A stretch of 37,264 bases of DNA. Source: Elysia marginata. Its lineage: Eukaryota; Mollusca; Gastropoda; Plakobranchidae. The stretch's first letter is position 1, and each line of letters starts with the position of its first letter. A program made the position numbers and the translations under genes. Of this stretch, positions 29,843 through 37,264 are shown piece after piece. Under the pieces are notes generated by a model. That model did not search any database. It saw nothing but the letters and a program-made list of their open reading frames with translations, and had not been told where the DNA came from. Location of the stretch: NCBI GenBank assembly GCA_019649035.1, contig BMAT01014024.1:1-37264 (forward strand), read 5' to 3'.

Positions 29843-30445
29843 GGGCTTGTTTCCACCAAAACAGAAATGACCCGATCCAAACCGACCCAAACCGATTTTA
29901 GTCTGGTCGCTTCCGTTGTGTGTTTCCATCTACGAAACTCCAAACCAGAAACGACCCGATACTAGACAGAGACAAGAGCTACACATGAAATAGAGGAATG
30001 GTACGTTGGCTTTCCCACGTGAGTGGCAAAGGTGAAAGGGGACCAGTAGCTAGGCTTAACAAAAATAAAGCTAATTATAAATAAAATTCTAAAATCTTTA
30101 TTTTTCATTAAAACCTTCCATTTACGCGATGATTTTGCTAATATTAGGGCGCTGAACACGAATATGACAACAGTTTTGTAAAATAACTTTAAAAAACAAA
30201 TTTTTATTTACCCGTGGCAGGCTTCTGGCTGATGAGTCACCCAAACGACCAGTCCAAAATAGTGCAAACCGTATTCCAACCGACTCGACTAAAGTCGGCT
30301 ACAGTCATGTCGTTTTGGTGGAAACACTTTGGTGGACTTCTCTATGATTTCTTACTAACTAGTGGGTGAGCTATTCTCACTGCCGATTTTTGTAGGGTCG
30401 GGTCGTTTTCGGTCGGTTTGTTTCTGTTTCAGTGGAAACACGGGC
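29843..30445 (+). mobile_element. PIF/Harbinger-like MITE, 603 bp
   Basis: Flanked by TAA on both sides (29840-29842, 30446-30448). Inverted ends: GGGCTTGTTTCCACCAAAAC on the left; GCCCGTGTTTCCACTGAAAC read inward on the right, both continuing AGAAA. Subterminal GACCCGA/CCGACC motifs occur at both ends. The three-base T-A-A duplication and GG(G/C)C-type ends fit PIF/Harbinger. No transposase frame. Confidence 0.72.
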
Positions 30446-30475
30446 TAACTGTAGTAAATGCCGCAAAACTAATTA

Positions 30476-30637
30476 CAGTGGAATCCTCTTAAGATAAACG
30501 CCTCTGGGCCCAAATAAAAAGTTCATTTTATCCAAAGCTTATATTAAGCAGTATCATAAGGAAAGGGACCAAAAACTTAGTTTATCTTAACCCACAAACT
30601 CATCTTAAACAGGGTTTATCTTAAGCTGATTCCACTG
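30476..30637 (+). mobile_element. pogo/mariner-like MITE, 162 bp
   Basis: TA flanks both ends (30474-30475, 30638-30639). Inverted ends CAGTGGAATCCTCTTAAGAT and CAGTGGAATCAGCTTAAGAT, both continuing AAAC. Related to the ends at 28490 and 31788 through CAGTGGAATC. Confidence 0.85.
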
Positions 30638-30864
30638 TAGAATTAGAATAGACTTAGTTCTAAACCGTAGTAGTTGTACAAATTAACAAGACAAGACTTC
30701 AACACTGAATAGAGAATTAGAAATTTCTACTCTTCTAGGATCTATCTAGATACTGGCCTATAGATCTAGATTATGTAGAAATAATTATAACGGTATATGA
30801 TAATAGGCCACCTAAAAAAAAAATGAATACTTCAAATGAACTTTCTAAAAACAATCTAAATCTC

Positions 30865-31215
30865 ATTCATTGTGGTCACAAAGCCTTTCGCCTCATTTGA
30901 GGTTTACACAATTAAGAAGAGGTGAATTGAACATTGTACATAAAGTCTATCGTGTTCACAAAACATATTAGCCTAACGACTTGAAGCGTGGTGCCTTTTT
31001 TTCGCGTAAAAAAGTTGATTTAGGTCTAGATTTTAGTTTATCACCAATCCTTGAAGTTGAACCCTAGGAGACAAATTAATATTGATAAAAGTTTCATTCA
31101 TAAATCTATGGTGTTCAAACTGCATTGTTTAGCCTTTGCATTAGCTATGACTTGCAAGGTGGGACGTGACAATCATTCATAAAATCCACCATCGTTCGAA
31201 TGTGTTGCGCACTGT
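30865..31215. repeat. Degenerate direct repeats of unknown type
   Basis: Phrases like CATAAA(G/T)TCTAT(C/G)GTGTTCA with following AGCCT recur near 30870, 30942, 31098 and 31170 in a decayed form. Probably part of a larger element whose right end is at 31788. Confidence 0.4.
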
Positions 31216-31519
31216 AATTTTTCATCGTAAAAAAAATAAATTTTCTGAGCACTATGATCGAAGCGCATCATGAACGCATTTGGATGTTGTTGGACCCATC
31301 ATGGCTAGATCTAGATTTTTGTGAGACTGTGGATTTTGGTCCCAAATGAAAAAAATTAAAATAAAATCTCCGTCATCCTTTTTCGTTCTAAAAAGTAGTC
31401 TAAAACCATTCCGGGTACGCCTAGAATCACTGAGCCAAAATTGAAGGCCGTGCATTTCGTAATTTCGGCGTCTATAGCGAAGGTTACAAACCCACAGAAC
31501 TTTCGCATTTATATAATAG

Positions 31520-31788
31520 ATAAAGAAATACCAAATGGGCCTGCCCAACAGGAATGAAAATTAAGTAAAAGTTTTCCTTAGTGGTGTTGACTTCGACCGC
31601 TATAAAGTATAAAGAAATACCAACTGGGCCTGCCCAAAAGGATTGAAAATTAAGTAAAAGTTTTCCTTAGAGGTGTTGACTTTGACCATTATAAAAATAT
31701 AAAGAAATGCAAAACGGGCCTGCCCAACAGCATTGAAAATTAAGTATAACTTTTCTTTCGGGGTGTTGACTTGAAAAGGATTCCACTG
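31520..31788 (+). repeat. 90-bp tandem array, three units, ending in a pogo-like terminus
   Basis: Units start ATAAAGAAAT at 31520, 31609 and 31699 (period 89-90) and share GGGCCTGCCCAA, AAAATTAAGTA and GGTGTTGACTT. The last unit runs into GGATTCCACTG followed by TA, the same terminus as at 28490 and 30476. Confidence 0.85.
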
Positions 31789-31938
31789 TAGTACATTACT
31801 TAGACAGAGGAGAAGTTCTCATCATACAAGAGACTGTGCCTTTCAAATCATAAAAACAATCATTCAAATTACATGCCAGTCACTTACTTGTGCATATCAG
31901 AGAAACAAAAACAAATAAGACTTGTCTTTTGATTACTT

Positions 31939-31944
31939 TTTAAT
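31939..31944 (-). terminator. Candidate SF3A3 polyadenylation signal ATTAAA
   Basis: Reading the - strand, ATTAAA occurs about 130 nt after the TAG. It is the nearest common variant signal I can see. Support is only positional. Confidence 0.3.
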
Positions 31945-32073
31945 CTGTATGATCTTTTTTTTCAATGATAGTTACACAGACAAAAAAAAACAATAAACAT
32001 TTCCTCAAGTGGAGAACTTAACTGATAAAAATTATAAAACAAATAATAATATGAATTGAAAATGGAAGAAACA

Positions 32074-32151
32074 CTAAAGAATTCCTTCTTTTTTGAGAAG
32101 TGTATACATTTTCTTGTTGATGATATTCCCTTGTGAATCCTCATATTCTTC
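32074..32151 (-). CDS. SF3A3: SF3A3 last coding exon
   Basis: Twenty-five codons and [23 protein letters not shown] then KEGIL. Human ends EEYEDSSGNVVNKKTYEDLK then RQGLL. Acceptor atatttcAG. Confidence 0.96.
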   Translation of the reverse strand, partial: EEYEDSQGNIINKKMYTLLKKEGIL

Positions 32152-35100
32152 CTGAAATATTACAAAATTTTAAAAAAAGAAATGAGAGAGCTGCTTTTAT
32201 GTTATTTTGTTTTCCTTATAGCGGAAATAAAAACATGAGACTTGCACACCATGACAAAATTATCTTTAAGAAACCTGAGAAATAATAGTATACATGTACA
32301 CCATTACATGCAATCCCAGAGACATTTCTTATAAAAGGCAAACCATCCAGCAAAACTGACATAAAAAAAAGTTGTATCTTTAGAATATTGAAAAACTTAT
32401 TTTTATATGAATTAAAACTAAAATGCCAATCTTGCAAATTGATTCAGCTCATATACAGAATAAAAACTGATAAATTGAAATTCCTTTCCACAAATATTCA
32501 CCAAAGAAGACGCGGATTATGTTATTTTGAATCATCTCATGTTGGATACAGGATATTTTTTTGGTATTTTTCATTATCTTCAAAAACAGCTGCGTTAAAA
32601 TGAAACCTGTAAAAATCCAGATTAAAAAAAAAACATGAAGGAAAAGTGATAGGCATCAAGAGACACTAAAGAGGTTTGAACCAATGAGAGCAGGAGAGAA
32701 AAGAATTCATACCTCGGTGTCAGCCTTCCATCTTTCAGATTCCTTGCCAGACTTGATTCTGGTCCACACTATTCAAAGGAAAGAGAGACAGTTTTCATGA
32801 AAATATCTAACTGGGATTTAGAAAAAAAGAAAAAGGTACCATTTTTTAAAATTTGACACATTACCTTGCGTCCATTCACTCTTACCGTAATTATGAGGTC
32901 AAGATTGAAGTAAAAAATTTACATAAAATAATATTGCTGTCTTTATCTCAATACTGAGTAGATCCACATCATATTCACACCCTGACCCCCTGTGAACTTT
33001 CTCAATATACAAGCCTCTGGGAACTACGAGTAGCCGGGATTGTACGACTAGGATTTGTGATTTTTTTTTTGCTGTTAAATCTTCATGTCCTGTAGGTTTT
33101 CACATAAAGTAATCAATAATACATGTAAACAAAGTGCGCCGTATATCAACATGCAGGACTTATGACGCACTTACATAAAGCACACCATAACTATACATAT
33201 GTTACTTGAGTTACGATATTAGATTTCATCTCACACACTCACCCATATAATATGTTATATATAAAGGTAAAGGTTTACAAAGGTAGTCCCATACTCAACA
33301 CGAGCGTAGGGGAACAAGGAGCAGGGTCCTTGTTTTTCTAGGCATACGGCATAGTGAGGTAGTTTGCCATTGCTTTCCTCGCCGCCTTTACTAGCTGGGT
33401 GGGCACAGGGGAGCAAATAAAATTTAGCCCAGACTGGGGATCAAACTCGGGATCTCTCAGATAGCGGTCAACCGCCCTACCGATTGCGCCACTGCTCTGT
33501 TATATATATCATGAAATAAATCATACAGAGAAATTTGCACTCTTATTGTTAGTACAATAGTTTTGTTGCATGACATGAAATATTAAATAAAGGAAAACTG
33601 AAACACAAAATAAGACAGCAAGGCAAATAACATTCGTCTAAGCAACTCAAATACAAAGAGAAAAGTAACAAGCTGCTCATAATTTCTGCATTATACAGTG
33701 GTGATAAAAAAAAAAAAATCATGTTTAAATATAGTGTAAAAGTAATAAATTACACTTATGTAGCGCATTTTTCTTTTGCAGCTTAAAGCGCTCAGGTAAA
33801 GCAAACTACCTTTAAATTATAACCTGCAAAACTTCATAAGCTCTTAAAATCATTTGGTGATCGGTAATCATAGTTGCATTGAAAATATCAAAGATAAAAA
33901 ACTTACAGGCCAGAGCATCTTCTATGGATGTTACGTTGGCAAAGTGAGCCGTATTGGGTATACCTAGACATCTCATGCCAAGTGCGTGTCTTGATTCCTG
34001 AAAGGAAAAAAACCCCCACAAAACACTTATAAATGAAGAATTTAGATGGTGCCTACACATTATTACACATCAAGAATTTCCCCTAGTGGGATCAATAAAG
34101 AATTTTGAATCTTTGAATCATTATGTAACTACACATTTATTGCCAGCTGCTACAAATTGGACAGGGGCTCACAACACATTATCCATGCACAAAGCATCCT
34201 CATTTTACATTTTAAAGCGTTACATGCATTTTTCTGAGCTTCTTAACATAAAAAAAATTTTTGTAAAATTCTCAAAATTTTGAAATATGCACTTTTAAAT
34301 GCATTTTATCAAATAAGGATTTCGGACTTTCAATACATTTCCTCTGGTGGACTAGAAGGGCATACCAAGTCTCTGGTGGACAAAACGGCATACCAGTAAA
34401 TATCACAATATATCCTCTAAAGTTGATCAAAAGCATTGAGATCTAAGTCACTGGTGGACTATAAGGACATACCAGTAAATATCACAATATATCCTCTAAA
34501 ATTGATTTAAAGCATTAAGATCTAAGTAATTGGTGGACTATAAGGACATACCAGTAAATATCACAATATACCCTCTAAAGTTGATTAAAAGTATTAAGAT
34601 CTAAGTAACTGGTGGACTATAAGGACATACCAGTAAATATCACAGTATATCCTCTAAAGTTGATTAAAAGCATTAAGATTTAAGTAACTGGTCATCTGGC
34701 AGCCTAAATGTATTCAGAACTGTACAATAACAAGGTGTTCATTTTCTTAGTATCAGTACATACTTCTGTCCACCTAAATTCAGGTTTCGGTGTTTAGAGA
34801 TTCTACCTGCTTTCTTTCTGAAGGAGATTTTTTTATAATTACTTTGAACAATTGATCTTAATATATTTCAAGATAGGACAATTTTAACAGGCTATTTAAA
34901 ATCAAGAGAACAGGAAATACAAGTGTCAATGTAATGAAATCAAACATCTACATGTATCTCAAAACATAGGAAAAAACTTTTTACTACGAAAAGATGCACA
35001 ACATTACAGAATTAACAAAATGTGGTAGAAACAAACTCAAATCCATTACTAGGAATGAGATTTCAACAAGAACAATGGAACTTCTCCCATTCTCCTATAT

Positions 35101-36873
35101 GACTATATGAACATTATAAAAGACTCAACTTACAGCAAAATGTCTCTGAAAAGCTTTTGGTCCTTTGTAGGCGTAGTTTCCACAGATCTCACACGTGTAT
35201 GTCAGATTAAGGCCGTGAAGCTTGTACAACCAGTATGGAATCGGCTGTAACGACACAGAAAAACAAGTCACAACTATTGATAACAAAGCAGGGCTTTCAG
35301 GAAGCTTGTCCAACCGGTATGCAATCGGCTGTGAGGACACAGAAAAATAAATCACAACTACTGATAACAAAGTAGAGCTTTCAGGGCACATTTTCAAAAA
35401 GCTGAGAACAAACGCAAGAATTGAGGTTTTTCTTCTTCTTTGTCTTTTAATCAATGAATATTGGTTGTGACACCTATCATATCATCATATGTAAGAAAAT
35501 GACACCTCTAACTGAGAAAAAAAATGACAAATAAGTTTTCACATAAAAATGAACAATTTTTCAATAATGGATACAATGAATTATTTCACGAAACCGCTCA
35601 AGAGCTTAAAAACAATGAAATAGTCCCAGTGAGTTGAACCTGACTATATAGTAAACTACTTCATTCAAACGGCTCTAATCTCGGTTACTTCAAATTTATC
35701 ACAAAACCAACTCAATCGTAAAAACGAACATTCTTATCCTGACAATAGCATTTCATCATTGATTTGTCTTTTAATTTCTTAATGCTACAAACCTCTTCTC
35801 TTCACGTACCTTTCCGTCCCAACCTAGAGGCAAGTCTTTGGGATTATAAGGGGTGTCATCAGCATCTTCATCAGAATCTGACTCCTCAAATTTCTCCTCA
35901 TCTGATTCCTCCCTCTCCTCCCCCGTCTGAGCCTGTTTCCTTTGTACATTGTCTCGCGTTGACGATCTCTGCTCGCTCAACAGCTCCGACAGCCTGTACA
36001 CCTGTGCCTCGAGTAATGCGATCTCACGCTGCTTCTCTGTGTCTCTAAAAAAAAAAACAACATTAACTTTAATCTCACCTAGTTTGATATATCCGTACTA
36101 GACTGCCATGTGAAAGGCTTTTTTTATGAAAACAAAAAAAAAAAAAAAAACCAAACAAAACAAAAAAACTAATCCTAAAACAAACTTACTTATTTTTACT
36201 GGCTTTGCCTGCTTTCCCTGGTTTTGATTTAGCGAACAGGGCTGGATCCAACTCGTCAAGACTTTTCCCCTTCGTACTGAACAGTCTCTGGGCTCTTTGC
36301 TCCAACGTGCTAGAATAAAAGAAAAGAAGGGCGTTCCAATTGAAGTGACAGTCCTGCACAGCCTCAAAATATGACAACTAAAATTATTTCTACCACCACA
36401 AAGGATTGTCAAGGGGCTCCTCACACACACACACACACAAAAAAAAAGAAGTATTAATCATCTCACAAAAAGATTTTCAAAAACTAAATTTTTCAAGCTA
36501 TCATTAAAAGAAATATTAGCAAAAAAAAAAAAGGTCTTTAAATCTCCGGCAAAGTGTTCTGATAAACAAGCTAAAACAAAAGCTGTTTGATTTCTATGTC
36601 TTGTACAATCTACTTAAACTAGATAACAACAGCTTAAAAACTGTAGAAATTAAAGAAACAAAAAAAGGTCTTTAAATCTCAGGCAGAGTGTTCTGATAAA
36701 CAAGCTAAGACAAAAGCTGTTTGATTTCTATGTGTTGTACAATCTACTTAAACTAGATAACACCAGGTTGAAAACTGTAGAAATAGAAGGTCAAAGTTCA
36801 CTCACCCTCCACACTTGACCCCGAGAGCCATCAGGGCAGACTTCAGACGATCCAACCCCAAGGAGGCCAGCTC
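32074..36873 (-). CDS. SF3A3: SF3A3 (SF3a60), U2 snRNP splicing factor subunit; C-terminal half, 7 exons
   Basis: Known role: SF3A3 is the 60-kDa subunit of SF3a, which joins SF3b and the 12S U2 particle to make the 17S U2 snRNP needed for branch-point recognition in the nucleus. Seen: exons 36873-36806, 36309-36190, 36044-35810, 35244-35134, 33997-33907, 32768-32713 and 32151-32074 join in phase to 252 codons plus TAG. They align almost residue by residue with recalled human SF3A3 (501 aa) from about residue 250 to the end: [27 protein letters not shown], an acidic [18 protein letters not shown] region, [19 protein letters not shown], a matrin-type C2H2 zinc finger (CEIC...QRHF...RHA), [17 protein letters not shown] and [14 protein letters not shown] near the end. 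The N-terminal half lies right of the window. Two residues around the zinc finger differ from human (EWRHAHG is ESRHALG here), and an upstream in-frame duplicate acceptor exists (see findings). Confidence 0.97.
32152..32712 (-). other. SF3A3 last intron
   Basis: 561 bp, GT-AG on the - strand; nothing recognised. Confidence 0.65.
32713..32768 (-). CDS. SF3A3: SF3A3 penultimate exon
   Basis: 56 nt encoding [19 protein letters not shown]. Human has LWAKLKLQKASERWQPDTE. Acceptor tttgaatAG, donor GAG|GTATGA. Confidence 0.95.
32769..33906 (-). other. SF3A3 intron with SINE
   Basis: 1.14 kb, GT-AG on the - strand. Contains the SINE at 33264-33497 and an A12 tract near 33709-33720. Confidence 0.7.
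33264..33497 (-). mobile_element. SINE, second family, with 11-bp target duplication
   Basis: TGTTATATATA flanks at 33253-33263 and 33498-33508 (AT-rich, so moderate weight). On the - strand the head reads CAGTGGCGCAATCGGTAGGG (A box) and GAGTTTGATCCCC (B box), spaced as in a tRNA. The tail is built of (CCTTTA)-like repeats. About 234 bp. Best copy of the family also seen at 24811 and 27270. Confidence 0.82.
33907..33997 (-). CDS. SF3A3: SF3A3 exon after zinc finger
   Basis: 91 nt encoding [20 protein letters not shown] then [10 protein letters not shown]. Human has [20 protein letters not shown]. The second zinc-ligand His (SRH) is kept; Trp to Ser and His to Leu changes flank it. Donor T|GTAAGT; leaves phase 1. 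Confidence 0.96.
33998..35133 (-). other. SF3A3 intron with 79-bp minisatellite
   Basis: 1.14 kb, GT-AG on the - strand. Contains the array 34344-34690; otherwise AT-rich and featureless. Confidence 0.7.
34344..34690. repeat. 79-bp minisatellite, four full units and a short leader
   Basis: Units beginning (C/T)TGGTGGAC start at 34373, 34451, 34530 and 34609 (78, 79, 79 bp), each with GGCATACC or GGACATACC and AGTAAATATCACA(A/G)TATA. A 29-bp partial unit starts at 34344. Confidence 0.95.
35134..35244 (-). CDS. SF3A3: SF3A3 exon with zinc finger Cys pair
   Basis: 111 nt, phase 0-0: [20 protein letters not shown], then [18 protein letters not shown]-x2-C and the first His of the matrin-type finger are here. 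Acceptor tgtcgttacAG, donor GCT|GTAAGT. An 84-bp tandem duplicate immediately upstream (in the gene sense) repeats the acceptor and the first 28 nt of this exon. Confidence 0.97.
35217..35384 (-). repeat. 84-bp tandem duplication covering an SF3A3 splice acceptor
   Basis: Copies 35217-35300 and 35301-35384 each begin GAAGCTTGT and end GCTTTCAG on the + strand, with about ten differences. In the gene sense each has a pyrimidine-rich tract, AG and the sequence CCGATT. The exon-proximal copy is the functional acceptor (exon top 35244); the other would place the exon start at 35328. Confidence 0.95.
35245..35809 (-). other. SF3A3 intron before the zinc-finger exon
   Basis: 565 bp, GT-AG on the - strand; contains the distal copy of the 84-bp duplication and nothing else recognised. 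Confidence 0.7.
35810..36044 (-). CDS. SF3A3: SF3A3 exon (acidic linker to zinc finger)
   Basis: 235 nt. Begins [20 protein letters not shown], then [20 protein letters not shown], an acidic Asp/Glu/Ser run, and [13 protein letters not shown]. Human has NVQRKQARTGEEREEEEE and [13 protein letters not shown]. Acceptor is preceded by a T-tract; donor AAG|GTACGT. The + strand reading frame over this segment is a shadow. Confidence 0.97.
36190..36309 (-). CDS. SF3A3: SF3A3 exon (SDE2/SF3A3 SAP-type region)
   Basis: 120 nt encoding [20 protein letters not shown] then [19 protein letters not shown]. Human has [20 protein letters not shown] at the same place. Acceptor tttattctAG; donor AATAA|GTAAGT leaves two bases that complete a Lys codon with the next exon. 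Confidence 0.95.
36310..36805 (-). other. SF3A3 intron with a 134-bp tandem duplication
   Basis: 496 bp, GT-AG on the - strand. More than half is the duplication 36531-36789. A (CA)n microsatellite lies at 36422-36439. Confidence 0.7.
36531..36789. repeat. 134-bp tandem duplication, near identical
   Basis: Units start AAGGTCTTTAAATCTC at 36531 and 36665 and differ at only about ten sites, implying a recent duplication. Confidence 0.93.
36806..36873 (-). CDS. SF3A3: SF3A3 exon (SAP-like helix segment)
   Basis: 68 nt encoding [20 protein letters not shown] then CGG. Matches human [20 protein letters not shown]. Enters phase 0 after ctctcAG and leaves with two bases (GG|GTGAGT). Confidence 0.95.
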
Positions 36874-37264
36874 CTGAGAGGGAACGAGAATCAACCAGCT
36901 TTTATAAAGATATAGCACTTGAGAACACTATAAATAGACATAGTTTTATCTTGCTGTTACATCAGTTTTTAGAACACTTTTCCATTTTTTTAATTTAATC
37001 TCTTTTTCCGAAAATTTGGCTTCATTACTCAGCGTAACTGTGTTGCTACAAGAGCAGCGCCACTAATGCCCCAGCAGACCAGTACATTTGAAATCCAATT
37101 TTACCGATATGCAAGGTGTTGCAGACGCATTTAACACATTCAAGCATTTCCTGTAGCTGGGTAACCATTTTACAGGTGGGTGGAGGAGGGAAAGTTATGT
37201 CACTTAGGTCACAGAAAGTTGCAAGCTGATGCCTTTTGGTTATAGACACTAACATGATGAAATA
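36874..37264 (-). other. SF3A3 intronic sequence at window edge
   Basis: The next upstream SF3A3 exon (human counterpart ends near SAFSSWE) is not visible here, so it lies beyond the window. No other feature seen. Confidence 0.6.

Larger units (their letters stand above)
24974..32073. other. Intergenic region between convergent MPHOSPH8 and SF3A3
   Basis: 7.1 kb including the 3' UTRs. No conserved protein frame seen on either strand; frames up to about 100 codons have no recognisable content. From about 27 kb on it is mostly repeats: a SINE, a PIF/Harbinger-like MITE, pogo/mariner-like TIR elements, a piggyBac-like insertion and tandem arrays. 24974-26460 and 26990-27250 hold nothing I recognise. 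Confidence 0.65.

Noticed and set aside
33410-33497. tRNA gene on the - strand
   Set aside because: The tRNA-like head leads into a SINE body shared with two other loci in the window.
35125-35454. A single 109-codon SF3A3 frame starting at a Met near 35454
   Set aside because: It is the zinc-finger exon plus intron left open by the duplication. Only the part from 35244 down, or possibly 35328, can be exon.
35764-36048. 94-codon + strand frame
   Set aside because: Shadow of the SF3A3 exon 35810-36044, whose - strand translation matches human SF3A3.
1-37264. Retrovirus-like or other capsid-bearing elements
   Set aside because: No polymerase, integrase, protease, capsid or long terminal repeat signature seen on either strand.

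Overview
This is eukaryotic, intron-rich, AT-rich nuclear DNA. Spliceosomal introns of 0.3 to 7 kb, tRNA-derived SINEs, many short DNA-transposon derivatives and abundant TCTAGATCTAGA-type sequence point to an animal. My best guess is a lophotrochozoan, probably a gastropod mollusc; this is inferred from gene content and repeat style and was not tested. No prokaryotic, viral or retroviral gene is visible.

Two protein-coding genes lie tail to tail. On the + strand (1942-24973) is an MPHOSPH8 (M-phase phosphoprotein 8, MPP8) orthologue, the chromodomain subunit of the HUSH silencing complex. I could assemble 14 exons with compatible phases throughout: 1119 codons plus a stop. They encode the second half of the chromodomain, a long Ser-rich linker, an ankyrin block and the MPP8 C-terminal domain. 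The first exon or exons, with the N-terminal half of the chromodomain, lie left of the window. On the - strand (36873-32074) is the C-terminal half of SF3A3 (SF3a60), a U2 snRNP subunit: seven exons, 252 codons plus a stop. Its N-terminal half lies right of the window. About 7.1 kb of repeat-filled sequence separates the two stop codons.

The rest is introns and intergenic DNA made largely of mobile-element remains and tandem repeats: a SINE with 13-bp target duplications (4322-4570); a second SINE family in three copies; a pair of about 445-bp TIR elements in opposite orientation (6848-7294, 16247-16690); two hAT-like MITEs with 8-bp target duplications (11031-11126, 11197-11291); a PIF/Harbinger-like MITE with TAA duplications (29843-30445); pogo/mariner-like elements sharing CAGTGGAATC ends, one carrying a nested piggyBac-like insertion; a 38-bp minisatellite with three-unit higher-order structure; and a 79-bp minisatellite.

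The points most worth checking are: an 84-bp in-frame tandem duplication that copies an SF3A3 splice acceptor together with the start of its exon; a GC-AG intron near the end of MPHOSPH8; a CpG-rich, GC-box plus YY1-like segment inside MPHOSPH8 intron 3 that could drive a chromodomain-less isoform; and the presence of a full-architecture MPP8 in what looks like an invertebrate. No wholly novel system was found.
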